Notes under the pieces: model-generated
Databases searched by the model: none
What the model saw: the letters and a program-made list of their open reading frames with translations, nothing else
Told to the model about the DNA's origin: nothing
Part shown: positions 44,691 to 53,316 of the stretch, in pieces
How positions within the stretch are numbered: the stretch's first letter is position 1
Layout: every line of letters starts with the position of its first letter
Source: Altericroceibacterium indicum
GTDB lineage: Bacteria; Pseudomonadota; Alphaproteobacteria; Sphingomonadales; Sphingomonadaceae
Assembly (NCBI RefSeq): GCF_009828105.1
Contig: NZ_WTYQ01000004.1
Coordinates: 234,041-298,040, forward strand
Reading direction: 5' to 3'
Length of the DNA: 64,000 bases
Position numbers and translations under genes: made by a program

Positions 44691-45794
44691 TCAATCGATA
44701 TGTTTCACCCATCCATGGGTGTCTTCCACCGTGCCGCGCTGAATACCAACCAGCTTTTCGCGCAGCTTGGTGGTGAGTTGTCCGGGGCCGCCTGAGCCGA
44801 TGGTGAATTCCCCATCATGGCTGGCAACACGGCCTACCGCAGTTACCACGGCAGCAGTTCCGCAAGCGAAGGTTTCTACCAGTTTCCCACTGTTTGCATC
44901 ATCACGCCACTGGTCGAGGCTGTAGCGTTCTTCGCGAACGGTCAGGCCTTCTTCCTGTGCCAGAGTGATAATGCTGTTGCGGGTAATGCCGGGCAGAATT
45001 GTGCCGCCGAGTGGCGGGGTGATGATTGTGCCGTCATCCATCACGAAGAACAGGTTCATGCCGCCCAATTCTTCGATCCACTTGTGTTCAGCGGCGTCAA
45101 GGAACACCACCTGATCGTGGCCGCGCTCAATCGCTTCTGCCTGAGGGACGAGGCTGGCCGCATAATTGCCACCGCATTTCGCTGCACCCGTGCCACCCGG
45201 CGCGGCGCGGGTATAATCGCTGCTGACCCAGATCGACACGGCGGGCGCGCCTGATTTGAAGTAATTGCCCGCCGGGCTCGCGATGACCAGAAACTTGTAC
45301 TGCTTGGCTGGGCGCACGCCGAGGAACGGTTCAGAGGCAAACATAAAGGGGCGCAGATAAAGCGATCCACCTTCAACGCTGGGAAACCAGTCCTTATCCG
45401 CCTTGACCAGTTCAAGGCAGGCGTTGATGAACATGTCTTCCGGCATTTCAGGCATAGCCAGACGCTCGGCAGACCGATTGAAGCGGCGGGCATTTTCTTC
45501 AGGGCGGAACAGAGCCATGCTGCCATCGCTTAACCGATAGGCTTTCAACCCTTCGAAAATTTCCTGCGCATAATGCAGCACGGCCGTCGCCGGATCGAGC
45601 GCGATCGGTTCGCGCGGGCCAATCCGGCCATCATGCCAGCCGATGCCAGCATCCCATTCGATCATCACCATATGATCGGAAAAGAGCGTTCCAAAGCCCG
45701 GATTGGCCAATGCCTGATCGCGTGTGTCACTAGGGACGGGGGCGGGATGGGGCAAACTGGCAAAAGTGAAATTCGAATCGGCGGCGCTCGCCAT
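44691..45794 (-). CDS. ilvE: Branched-chain amino acid aminotransferase
   Basis: 367 aa from ATG 45794 (GAGG at 8-nt spacing; an ATG six nt earlier overlaps the binding site). PLP fold-type IV, the larger group II form. The PLP Lys is in GAAKCGGNYAASL, and phosphate/substrate blocks include EIFEGLKAYR and EELGGMNLFFVM. Last step of leucine, isoleucine and valine synthesis. About 300 bp upstream on the same strand lies the 20-codon ORF, so a leader role was considered; the peptide is not rich in branched residues. Confidence 0.95.
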   Translation of the reverse strand: MASAADSNFTFASLPHPAPVPSDTRDQALANPGFGTLFSDHMVMIEWDAGIGWHDGRIGPREPIALDPATAVLHYAQEIFEGLKAYRLSDGSMALFRPEENARRFNRSAERLAMPEMPEDMFINACLELVKADKDWFPSVEGGSLYLRPFMFASEPFLGVRPAKQYKFLVIASPAGNYFKSGAPAVSIWVSSDYTRAAPGGTGAAKCGGNYAASLVPQAEAIERGHDQVVFLDAAEHKWIEELGGMNLFFVMDDGTIITPPLGGTILPGITRNSIITLAQEEGLTVREERYSLDQWRDDANSGKLVETFACGTAAVVTAVGRVASHDGEFTIGSGGPGQLTTKLREKLVGIQRGTVEDTHGWVKHID

Positions 45795-45989
45795 GGGCAT
45801 ATCCTCAAAGCTAATTCAGCTCGCCTGAACGAATATATCGTTTCAAGCAAGAAAAATGAAATAAACGGCAAGTAGCGCATTCGCCGTGCCGCGATGCTCT
45901 ATGAATAGCGGGTGAGTGGGGTGAGAGGCAAATGTTCGCTGCTCGCCGTAATGGCTGCTGGCGCTCAGGCGAGAGTTGAATGGGATATT

Positions 45990-46089
45990 ATGCAGATATG
46001 GGAAAGGCCGCCCCCGGCCCGTAGCGGGAAACGGCCTTTCGCATGGTCAGCGGCCGGAAGTGCCGCCCACAAAGCCTTTATCGTCTCAG
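45990..46089 (-). ncRNA. Candidate structured RNA downstream of the 20-codon ORF
   Basis: Two hairpins on the minus-strand transcript. TTATCGTC/GACGATAA spans the stop codon of the tiny ORF (46078-46105, extended to 12 of 14 pairs). A larger one has GAAAGGCCG (minus reading from 46040) pairing with CGGCCTTTC, with an inner CCCG/CGGG stem (46002-46040). No U-tract follows, so it is not a normal terminator. Whether it is part of the ORF mRNA or an independent RNA is not known. Confidence 0.35.
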
Positions 46090-46152
46090 TTAAAGGGGAC
46101 GATAATGCCTTGTGCGGAAACTAACCGACCTCCCTGCTGAACCATGAGACAT
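46090..46152 (-). CDS. 20-codon ORF with an extended Shine-Dalgarno
   Basis: ATG at 46152, stop TAA at 46092-46090, peptide MSHGSAGRSVSFRTRHYRPL: basic (five Arg), no membrane segment. Immediately upstream lies GAAAGGAGGTGATCC (46168 to 46154), with AGGAGG 7 nt from the ATG. It is the exact complement of the last 15 nt of the 16S gene in this window (61374-61388), the strongest binding site in the region. No homologue recognised. It could be a real micro-protein, an upstream ORF of ilvE, or a dual-function RNA. Confidence 0.5.
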   Translation of the reverse strand: MSHGSAGRSVSFRTRHYRPL

Positions 46153-46380
46153 CGGATCACCTCCTTTCGCGCTAATATGCCAAAACCTGCCGTTTCACCG
46201 GAGGCCAAGGCCGCGTTCACCGCTAGCCCTGATTAGGAATGTCTTCCTTTCGCGTGATGAAGACAAGGCTTGTATTATTGTTTTTTCCCGTCAGAATCAT
46301 TCGCTTCCGGCTTAGCGCGTCAAACTTGGTAAAACATCTTAGATGCGCTTCGGAACACATCCTGAATTGCGTGAAATGCC

Positions 46381-46920
46381 TTAGCGGCAGTCCTCAATAA
46401 TGCGGGTAACTTCAGGCCATGCGGGAACATAGAGCGTGTTCGCGCCGCTCACCTTTATTGCAAAACGCCCTTTGCTAAAGGCCATTGCATCGAGAAACCG
46501 GTCGTTTGCAGGAAGTTTTGCCGCGACACCGTCGCCAGAATAGCTCGTCGGGAAAGTGCGGTTGGCGGTTTCAGTCAATACCTGCATCTCAGCCTTGCGG
46601 CTTGTCCGGGCGATACGGATCAGGCTGACAATGCCTACGCCTTTATCGCATCGCATCGCAAAAACAGGGCGTGCCGGCGTTTCGCCAAAGCGCGCTTCGC
46701 TGGTTGTGCCGGAGTTTTGATAGGACCAATCGCCCGGTGTCTGCGGGGCATCCATCCAATTGTCATACGTTGGTTGCGGTTTGGGCGTAGGGGCCGGAGC
46801 AGGGGCTGGTGTGGGCGCAGCCGGGGTGGGGGCTGGCGGCGTCACTTGCGGAACGCAGGCGCCCAGCATCATGAGTGGCAGGGCGAGCGGGAGCATGAAG
46901 CGGATGTTGCGTTTGGTCAT
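46381..46920 (-). CDS. Putative lipoprotein of unknown function
   Basis: 179 aa. Lipobox MLGAC near residue 22 after a hydrophobic segment, so lipidated and exported. A Pro/Ala/Thr-rich linker (residues about 24-50) leads to a C-terminal domain of about 120 residues with one conserved-looking Cys pair (MRCDKGVG and IIEDCR). No named family recognised. Divergent from tlyA across 64 bp. Followed by 228 bp in which I see no gene. Confidence 0.85.
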   Translation of the reverse strand: MTKRNIRFMLPLALPLMMLGACVPQVTPPAPTPAAPTPAPAPAPTPKPQPTYDNWMDAPQTPGDWSYQNSGTTSEARFGETPARPVFAMRCDKGVGIVSLIRIARTSRKAEMQVLTETANRTFPTSYSGDGVAAKLPANDRFLDAMAFSKGRFAIKVSGANTLYVPAWPEVTRIIEDCR

Positions 46921-46984
46921 AAGTCCTGTCTTTGCCGGTTCGCGAGCGCTGGCTCAAGCTGGGATTCAACGCTATGCGCAATGG

Positions 46985-47722
46985 ATGGCCAAACAACGTC
47001 TCGATCAACTGCTTGTGTCCCGGGGATTAGTCGAAAGCCGCTCACGCGCTCAGGCGCTGGTGATGGCGGGGCTCGTCTATATTGGGGAGAATAAGGCGCA
47101 AAAGCCCGGTCAACAGCTGGCTGAGGATGTCGTGCTTGATGTCCGGGGCCGGGATCACCCGTGGGTTTCACGCGGCGGAATCAAACTGGCTCACGCGATA
47201 AAGGAGTTTGGGTTGGATCCGAGCGGGGTGATTGCGATGGATGTGGGCAGCTCAACAGGTGGTTTTACCGATGTTCTGCTCCAAAATGGCGCGGATCATG
47301 TCTTTGCGGTGGATTCGGGGACCAATCAACTCGCTTGGAAATTGCGTCAGGACGAGCGGGTGACGGTGCTCGAACAGACCAGTGCGCGCATTTTGACTGA
47401 GCAGCAGATCAACCGCCCTTGCAATTGGGTGGTGTGCGATGCGAGCTTCATTTCATTGGCTAAAGTGCTGGAGGTGCCGCTCAAGCTGGCGGCGAGGACG
47501 TGCCAGTTGGTTGCACTCATTAAGCCGCAATTTGAAGTCGGGCGCGCTGAGGTCGGGAAGGGTGGCGTAGTGCGCGATCCCGTGCTTCATGAAAGAGTGT
47601 GTGAAGAGGTGCGCGAATGGCTGGAAAGCCTTGGAGGTTGGAACATCCAGGGGATCACGAAAAGCCCGATCACCGGCCCGGAAGGAAATGTTGAATTTTT
47701 GATCTCGGCCTTGCGTTCCTGA
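46985..47722 (+). CDS. tlyA: TlyA-family rRNA methyltransferase/hemolysin
   Basis: 245 aa from ATG 46985 (MAKQRLDQLLVSRGL); the frame opens far upstream within the divergent gene. N-terminal S4 RNA-binding domain (about residues 4-60), then an FtsJ-type SAM domain with AMDVGSSTGGFTDVLLQNGA, the VCDASFISL block and ALIKPQFEVG. TlyA enzymes make 2'-O-methylcytidine in 16S and/or 23S rRNA. Complete. Confidence 0.93.
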   Translation: MAKQRLDQLLVSRGLVESRSRAQALVMAGLVYIGENKAQKPGQQLAEDVVLDVRGRDHPWVSRGGIKLAHAIKEFGLDPSGVIAMDVGSSTGGFTDVLLQNGADHVFAVDSGTNQLAWKLRQDERVTVLEQTSARILTEQQINRPCNWVVCDASFISLAKVLEVPLKLAARTCQLVALIKPQFEVGRAEVGKGGVVRDPVLHERVCEEVREWLESLGGWNIQGITKSPITGPEGNVEFLISALRS

Positions 47723-47867
47723 TTATTGCGCCCGGCGTGTATGGTCGGAATGGGGCGGGTTGATCCGAATTGGAACGGGATTGGCGGTAGTGTGAGTTGC
47801 GCGTGCCTATGAGGCCAGACAATATGCTGACGAATCATGTTTACCGCAGGGGTTGAAGAGCATCACC

Positions 47868-48428
47868 ATGAATCGTCTTGCATCACCAGCACAACTTCGA
47901 GCGAGCTTTATTCGCTGGGCCTTATTCACTGTTCCGGCGGTGGTTCTGGCCGGGTTCCTGTCCGGGCGATCTGCCGGGAGCGGACCGGGTAATCCCTGGT
48001 TTGATGCATTGACGAAGCCTGCGACTTTCCCGCCGCCTGTTACCTTCGGGATTGTCTGGACGATCCTTTATATAATGATTGGCCTTTCTCTGGCACTGAT
48101 CTGTTCGTCTAAAGGTGCGCGGTGGCGCGGGATAACTGTTGCGGTGTTTCTGGTCCAGCTCGCGCTCAATCTTGCATGGTCCCCAACCTTCTTTGCAGCG
48201 CATGAAATCACCTCTGCACTGATTGTGATTGTGCTGCTTGATATTGCCTTGCTGCTCACGATTGTGCTGGCACTCAAGGTTCGCCGCTGGGCTGGGCTGC
48301 TGCTGCTACCCTATCTGGCGTGGGTGCTTTTTGCGACAGTGTTGAATTACCAATTTCTGTCTCTCAACCCCCATGCGGATGGGGCTGAAGCGTTCAAGGC
48401 GGTGCAACGGATCGAATTGCAGCCATAG
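47868..48428 (+). CDS. tspO: TspO/MBR-family tryptophan-rich sensory protein
   Basis: 186 aa from ATG 47868. Five membrane helices. Family blocks PWFDALTKPATFPPPVTFGIVWTILYIMIGLSL and LALNLAWSPTFFA, then YLAWVLFATVLNYQFLSLN. TspO binds porphyrins and cholesterol-like ligands and in Rhodobacter is an oxygen-dependent regulator of pigment genes. The N-terminus is longer than usual by about 15 residues. Confidence 0.93.
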   Translation: MNRLASPAQLRASFIRWALFTVPAVVLAGFLSGRSAGSGPGNPWFDALTKPATFPPPVTFGIVWTILYIMIGLSLALICSSKGARWRGITVAVFLVQLALNLAWSPTFFAAHEITSALIVIVLLDIALLLTIVLALKVRRWAGLLLLPYLAWVLFATVLNYQFLSLNPHADGAEAFKAVQRIELQP

Positions 48429-48508
48429 AAATGAGCGGGGGCGTAATTATGCCCCGGCTGCTTGTAAGATGCGCAAGGGGTCTTGCCCGAAGCCTAACAA
48501 AGGACCAC

Positions 48509-48772
48509 ATGAGAGATATGCAGAGCCAGAATCCTCGTATCGCCGATTTCGTGAAACTCGCCAACAGTGCAGCGGGCACCTTTGCCGGTATGACCCGTGA
48601 AGCGCGCGACACGGCGCGTGAACGCCTGAAAGAGACTTTCGGCGGTTTCGACTATGTTTCCCGCGAAGAATTTGACGCGGTGAAGGAGATGGCAGCCAAG
48701 GCTCGCGAAGAGAATGAAAAGCTCTCTGAACGGCTCGCAGCGCTCGAAGCGAATCTTAACGCAGCAGGCTGA
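48509..48772 (+). CDS. ubiK: Ubiquinone biosynthesis accessory factor UbiK
   Basis: 87 aa from ATG 48509 (AAAGGA upstream). BMFP family (YqiC): FVKLANSAAGTFAGMTREARDTARERLKETFGGFDYVSREEFDAVKEMAAKAREENEKLSERLAALE in outline, with the C-terminal third a trimeric coiled coil. Accessory factor of aerobic ubiquinone synthesis that binds the Ubi complex. Followed by a perfect terminator. Confidence 0.9.
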   Translation: MRDMQSQNPRIADFVKLANSAAGTFAGMTREARDTARERLKETFGGFDYVSREEFDAVKEMAAKAREENEKLSERLAALEANLNAAG

Positions 48773-48798
48773 TACGCTTTCATCAATGGATTTACCGG

Positions 48799-48830
48799 AC
48801 AGGAAGCAGAACGATCTGCTTCCTGTTTTG
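48799..48830 (+). terminator. Terminator after ubiK
   Basis: ACAGGAAGCAGA (48799-48810) pairs perfectly with TCTGCTTCCTGT (48815-48826) around an ACGA loop, followed by TTTG. Confidence 0.92.
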
Positions 48831-48960
48831 ATTTGTAGCCGATGCTTGAGAATTGTGCTGCATGGCTATGCGATAGGATGTGCAAATAGCCTCTCTCATA
48901 TCGCAATAATTCCCATGATGCTTGCTCTGACGAAGTGCAGAGGCCACATCGTGTGACTTC

Positions 48961-49560
48961 ATGCATATACGTGTCCCAGCCATCATTATCGCTACACGCG
49001 CCCACGGTGAAACAGCCGCGATTGGCCGCTTTCTCACCGAGGATTTTGGTGTCGTGGCTGCCTATGTCGCGGGGGCAAGAGGGCGAAACCTGCGCCCGGT
49101 GATGATCCCCGGCAATAGCGTGGATCTTCAACTCAGTGCGAAATCGGCAAGCCAGCTTCCTTTTGGCAAGCCAGAACTGACTGAAAGCCGTGGCCCCTGG
49201 CTGGTAGAGCCTTTGCCCGCTGCTGCGATTGGCTGGATATGTGCATTGAGCGCCACAGCCTTGCCGGAACGCCAGCCCTATCCGCCGCTTTATTCTGCAT
49301 TGGATGGGCTCTTGTCTGCGATTTGCCATGCACCCTCAGCACGTGGCTGGGCCGGTGCCTTGGTGGGCTATGAATCGCTTGTGTTGCGTGAATTGGGTTA
49401 TGGCGAAGCTTATCGTCCGCAGAGTGAGGAGATGCCGGAAATTCTCAGTGCCATGGACCGGCTGGGGCCGGTTTTGGAACACTACCTCCTTGCCGACAGG
49501 CACGGCGATGTTATGGCAGCGCGAACTCGGTTGAGAGAACGTCTGGAAAGAATGGTTTGA
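48961..49560 (+). CDS. recO: DNA repair protein RecO
   Basis: 199 aa; a little shorter than E. coli RecO (242). N-terminal OB fold with [24 protein letters not shown] and VAGARG; helical C-terminal region with LRELGYG. No zinc-finger cysteines are visible, as in many alphaproteobacterial RecO. Mediates RecA loading on SSB-coated gaps with RecF/RecR. Stop is 2 nt before the leuB ATG. Confidence 0.9.
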   Translation: MHIRVPAIIIATRAHGETAAIGRFLTEDFGVVAAYVAGARGRNLRPVMIPGNSVDLQLSAKSASQLPFGKPELTESRGPWLVEPLPAAAIGWICALSATALPERQPYPPLYSALDGLLSAICHAPSARGWAGALVGYESLVLRELGYGEAYRPQSEEMPEILSAMDRLGPVLEHYLLADRHGDVMAARTRLRERLERMV

Positions 49561-49562
49561 GC

Positions 49563-50621
49563 ATGAAGATTGCGATTTTGGCTGGTGACGGCATTGGTCC
49601 TGAGATCATGGGTGAAGCGCGCAAGGTGATGGATGCGCTCAATCTGCCCGATTGCACGATCATGGAAGGCGATGTCGGCGGCGCGGGTTACAAAAAGCAT
49701 GGCCACCCGCTGCCACCTGAAACGCTGGAAATGGCCAAAGCTGCTGACGCCATTTTGTTTGGTGCCGTGGGCGATCCTGACTGCGATAATTTGGAACGTC
49801 ACCTTCGCCCTGAACAGGCCATTTTGGGCCTGCGTTCTGCGCTCGGCCTGTTTGCCAACCTTCGCCCGGCCACCATGTTTCCAGGGCTGGAAGATCTTTC
49901 TGCCCTTCGCCCGGAAGTCGCGCGTGAAATAGATCTGCTGATCGTGCGTGAACTCAATGGTGATGTGTATTTCGGTGAAAAGGCCATCCGCACTTTGGAA
50001 GATGGCCGCCGTCAGGGCTATGACTTCATGTCTTATGCCGAAGATGAAGTGCGCCGCATTTCACATGCTGGTTTCAAAGCTGCACAGGGGCGCCGCAAGA
50101 AATTGTGCAGCGTTGATAAAGCCAATGTGCTCGAAACCAGCCAACTCTGGCGCGATGTGGTGATCGAGGTTTCCAGCGAATATCCTGATGTCGAACTCAG
50201 CCATATGTATGTGGACAATGCTGCCATGCAATTGGTGCGCAATCCCGGCCAGTTTGATGTGATTGTGACAGGCAATCTGTTCGGTGACATTCTTTCGGAT
50301 CAGGCGAGCATGTGTGTGGGATCTATCGGTCTTCTGGCCTCGGCTTCACTGGGGGAAGATCAGACCGAATTTGGCACTAAAGGCCTGTATGAGCCGATCC
50401 ATGGCAGTGCGCCGGATATCGCCGGGCAGGGCAAGGCTAATCCTATGGCAACCATTCTCAGTCTTGCCATGATGCTACGCCATTCTTTTGGCCGCGATGC
50501 GGATGCAGATCGGATTGAAGCGGCTGTCGCTAAAGCGCTTGAACAGGGTGTCAAAGGCGCTGACCTTGGTGGTTCTTCTGGTACATCAGCCATTGGTGAT
50601 GCGGTGATTGCTAACCTCTGA
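49563..50621 (+). CDS. leuB: 3-isopropylmalate dehydrogenase
   Basis: 352 aa from ATG 49563. NAD-dependent oxidative decarboxylation in leucine synthesis. Blocks: [11 protein letters not shown] at the N-terminus, the substrate Arg region ([13 protein letters not shown]), [13 protein letters not shown], and the NAD motif [14 protein letters not shown], then [19 protein letters not shown]. Likely cotranscribed with recO. A strong hairpin (50632-50670) without a U-tract follows. Confidence 0.96.
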   Translation: MKIAILAGDGIGPEIMGEARKVMDALNLPDCTIMEGDVGGAGYKKHGHPLPPETLEMAKAADAILFGAVGDPDCDNLERHLRPEQAILGLRSALGLFANLRPATMFPGLEDLSALRPEVAREIDLLIVRELNGDVYFGEKAIRTLEDGRRQGYDFMSYAEDEVRRISHAGFKAAQGRRKKLCSVDKANVLETSQLWRDVVIEVSSEYPDVELSHMYVDNAAMQLVRNPGQFDVIVTGNLFGDILSDQASMCVGSIGLLASASLGEDQTEFGTKGLYEPIHGSAPDIAGQGKANPMATILSLAMMLRHSFGRDADADRIEAAVAKALEQGVKGADLGGSSGTSAIGDAVIANL

Positions 50622-50631
50622 ACAAGAAATT

Positions 50632-50670
50632 CCGGCATAGCGCTCTTGCTGCACTGGGGAGCTATGCCGG
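50632..50670. terminator. Hairpin after leuB
   Basis: CCGGCATAGC (50632-50641) pairs perfectly with GCTATGCCGG (50661-50670). No U-tract on either strand, so terminator activity is uncertain. Confidence 0.5.
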
Positions 50671-50757
50671 GCGTATCCGTTGATAGGCCTTAACCCTTGG
50701 CGTAATCCTTATAATTCAGGCTCTTTTGGTAAGCTATATGCGATATAGTTTGAGAGG

Positions 50758-51924
50758 ATGAATGCCATAGAACACAAATTCGCACCCGCTCCGGGCGTTG
50801 TCTCCAACAGGCAGGCACGCACTGTTCCAATGCGATTGGAACTGGCCATTATCCTGCCTACGCTTAATGAACGGGATAATATCGCTCCGCTTGTCACTCG
50901 CCTGCATGGTGCACTGGGTGAAACAGGCTGGGAAGCGATCTTTGTGGATGACGACAGTAAGGATGGTACGGCTGAGGAAGTGCGCCGTATCGCGCAGTTC
51001 GATAAACACATTAGAGTGATTCACCGGATTGGGCGGCGCGGCCTGGCCAGTGCTGCCATTGAAGGCATGTGCGCCACTGCGGCGCCCTTTGTGGCGGTGA
51101 TGGATGCTGACCATCAGCATGATCCAAAGTTGCTTCTCCCCATGCTGGAATCTGTGCGTAGCGGAGAGGCGGATATCGCTGTGGCATCGCGGTTTATCAG
51201 CGGTGCAAGTGTGACTGGTCTTTCCAGCGATGCACGGGAAAAGAACTCGCGCTTTGCCAATGCTCTGGCACGCAAGTTGACCGGCACGGATTTGAGCGAT
51301 GCGATGAGCGGTTATTTTCTGCTGCCTGCCGTTACATTGCGTGCCCAAGCGGGCCGCCTTTCAGGGATCGGATTCAAGATCCTGCTCGACATTCTCGGCA
51401 GTGCGCATGAACCTCTCAAGGTTAAGGAATTTGCATTGGAGTTTGCTGAACGCGCCACCGGAGAAAGCAAATTGGACCATGGTGTGGGACTGGATTTTTT
51501 GGTTGGCTTGTATGAGCGCTATCTCGGGCGCTACATCCCCACGCGATTTGCACTATTCGGCACGGTAGGGTCCCTTGGTGTCGGGGTGCATATGGCGGTT
51601 CTCACATTGCTCTATCTGGCGCTGAGCGATGCTTTCATACTGGCGCAAAGTGTCGCGACCTTCACCGCGATGACCTTTAATTTCTGGCTCAATAATTTTC
51701 TTACCTATCGCGATCAAAAGCTGAGGGGGATTAAACAAATTCTGACTGGCTGGCTGAGCTTTTGCATCACCTGCATGATCGGGGCGGTCGCCAATGTCGG
51801 TGTCGCGTCTTTGTTGCAAGAGCGGGGTGTCTATTGGTGGGGGGCTGCTTTGATTGGCATCACCCTCGGTTCTGTCTGGAATTATGCTTTGTCGAGCCGC
51901 TTTGTCTGGGGCCGTTATAAATAG
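50758..51924 (+). CDS. Polyprenyl-phosphate sugar synthase fused to GtrA domain
   Basis: 388 aa. GT2 catalytic domain (about residues 25-245) with IILPTLNERDNI, FVDDDSKDGT and the metal-binding VMDADHQHDP, matching dolichyl-phosphate mannose synthase-like enzymes. The C-terminal GtrA-like domain has about four membrane helices (about 265-380). It would load a sugar, probably mannose, onto undecaprenyl phosphate and help flip it. ATG 50830 is an alternative start. Convergent with a PMT-family gene, four nt apart. Confidence 0.9.
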   Translation: MNAIEHKFAPAPGVVSNRQARTVPMRLELAIILPTLNERDNIAPLVTRLHGALGETGWEAIFVDDDSKDGTAEEVRRIAQFDKHIRVIHRIGRRGLASAAIEGMCATAAPFVAVMDADHQHDPKLLLPMLESVRSGEADIAVASRFISGASVTGLSSDAREKNSRFANALARKLTGTDLSDAMSGYFLLPAVTLRAQAGRLSGIGFKILLDILGSAHEPLKVKEFALEFAERATGESKLDHGVGLDFLVGLYERYLGRYIPTRFALFGTVGSLGVGVHMAVLTLLYLALSDAFILAQSVATFTAMTFNFWLNNFLTYRDQKLRGIKQILTGWLSFCITCMIGAVANVGVASLLQERGVYWWGAALIGITLGSVWNYALSSRFVWGRYK

Positions 51925-51928
51925 CCTG

Positions 51929-53206
51929 TCAGACCCAACTCGGCAGCCATGACCAAAAGCGGAAGGCACCTTCACCTGAGAGCGGAGCTGCGCTGAGGAT
52001 CGGGTAGAAGAAGGCGAAAAACACTGTGGCCAAAGCAAGAACAGTGATCGGGATTGCCCGGCGTCCAGCCTGCCACATCTGGTCGAGCGCTATCGCGAGG
52101 GCTGCAAACAGAAAGCAGCTTGGCAGCAAATAGTGATAATAGAATTGAACAGGCTTGGGCGCGATAATCCACAGGCCGATGCTAGCGGCATAAAAGACGG
52201 CGACCGCGAATGCCGCGCGATTTTCCCTAAACAGGCCAGCCCATAAGCACCAGAGCAAAGCAGGAATACCGAGTAGAATAGTGAACGGATTGCCAATCAT
52301 GAAGATGCCGCGTTGGGCACCATCAGATTCCCGGTAGAGATACCAGATCGGTTTGAGATTCAGCACCCATTGATACCACACGCTGCGATAGGGGTGATTG
52401 AGCTTGCCGACATTTTCCTGCAAATCGATCATATGCCGATGCGCGCCGATAAAACCCCACGGTGAAATCGGGTTATCTGCCATCAGAAATGCAGGCGTAT
52501 AGGTCAGCCAATAGGTGACCAGTGGCAGAATACCCAGCCAGAGCGCCGCTTCTGCAAGGCTGATGCCGGGGATGGGGTGGCCTCTGGAGGTGAAGAACCC
52601 TTTCCACCCGGAACGCTTTATCCGAATGATCAGGAAGGCAAGCCCCGGCAGGATGGCAATGGGCAAAGCATTCCACTTCGCACCGATCGCGCAGCCAAGA
52701 GCAATACCGGCCACAATGAGCCGCCAACGCGCCTGTTCCGCTTCATGCATTGCAGCAGCGCACATCCACAGGGCGATCATCACAAAGCTCACCATAAAGA
52801 TGTCCAGCATGGCGATGCGCGATTGTACAAAGAGCATGAAACCGGTGGCCAGCAGCCAACCGCCGGCCAGCGTCGCAAAGCGTGAAAGCGTGGCAAACCA
52901 CAGCGCGCGCATGGCAGCAAAAAGCGCCAATGTGCCAAAGACTGCCGGGAAAAAGCGCCAGCCAAATGGATTGTTGCCGAAGAGCGCAATACCAGCGGCA
53001 ATCAATTCCTTGCCAACCATGGGATGCTCAGGATTCAATTGATGTGACAGGTTGAGAATCGCGACGGCGGCGGCGGGATAATATGTTTCATCGAAATAGA
53101 TGGCCGAAGGTATGGTCAGCCGGATGAAGCACAATATCCCAAAAGCGAGAGTGATGAGGCAGCTTGCGAGGACTGGGCCTCTCTCACGCAGGGCGGGTTG
53201 TTTCAT
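51929..53206 (-). CDS. PMT-family polyprenyl-phosphate-mannose:protein mannosyltransferase
   Basis: 425 aa with about ten membrane helices. Family GT39: catalytic Asp-Glu in AIYFDETYYPAAAVAIL and the NPEHPMVGKELIAAG luminal loop near the N-terminus, followed by conserved GWRFFPAVFG and loop-4-like VWYQWVLNLKPIWYLYRE. Transfers a sugar from a lipid carrier to an exported acceptor (protein in the classical case). Pairs logically with the GT2-GtrA synthase next door. Confidence 0.9.
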   Translation of the reverse strand: MKQPALRERGPVLASCLITLAFGILCFIRLTIPSAIYFDETYYPAAAVAILNLSHQLNPEHPMVGKELIAAGIALFGNNPFGWRFFPAVFGTLALFAAMRALWFATLSRFATLAGGWLLATGFMLFVQSRIAMLDIFMVSFVMIALWMCAAAMHEAEQARWRLIVAGIALGCAIGAKWNALPIAILPGLAFLIIRIKRSGWKGFFTSRGHPIPGISLAEAALWLGILPLVTYWLTYTPAFLMADNPISPWGFIGAHRHMIDLQENVGKLNHPYRSVWYQWVLNLKPIWYLYRESDGAQRGIFMIGNPFTILLGIPALLWCLWAGLFRENRAAFAVAVFYAASIGLWIIAPKPVQFYYHYLLPSCFLFAALAIALDQMWQAGRRAIPITVLALATVFFAFFYPILSAAPLSGEGAFRFWSWLPSWV

Positions 53207-53316
53207 AGAATGTGAATAGGTTGGGCATGTGTGAGGCGCAAGATTGCTGGTGGTGCTATCCTCAATTGTAACGGATACTTGCTCCGCACGCGGCTCAGTC
53301 GTAAGTGCAGCGCATC

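Noticed and set aside
45912..46124. Plus-strand 70-codon frame opposite the tiny ORF
   Set aside because: Weak start without binding site, odd composition, and it lies on the opposite strand to the hairpins and to the strong SD; no family.
53207..53316. Possible SAM riboswitch before metZ
   Set aside because: The region is short and no conserved SAM-II or SAM-I elements could be recognised by eye.
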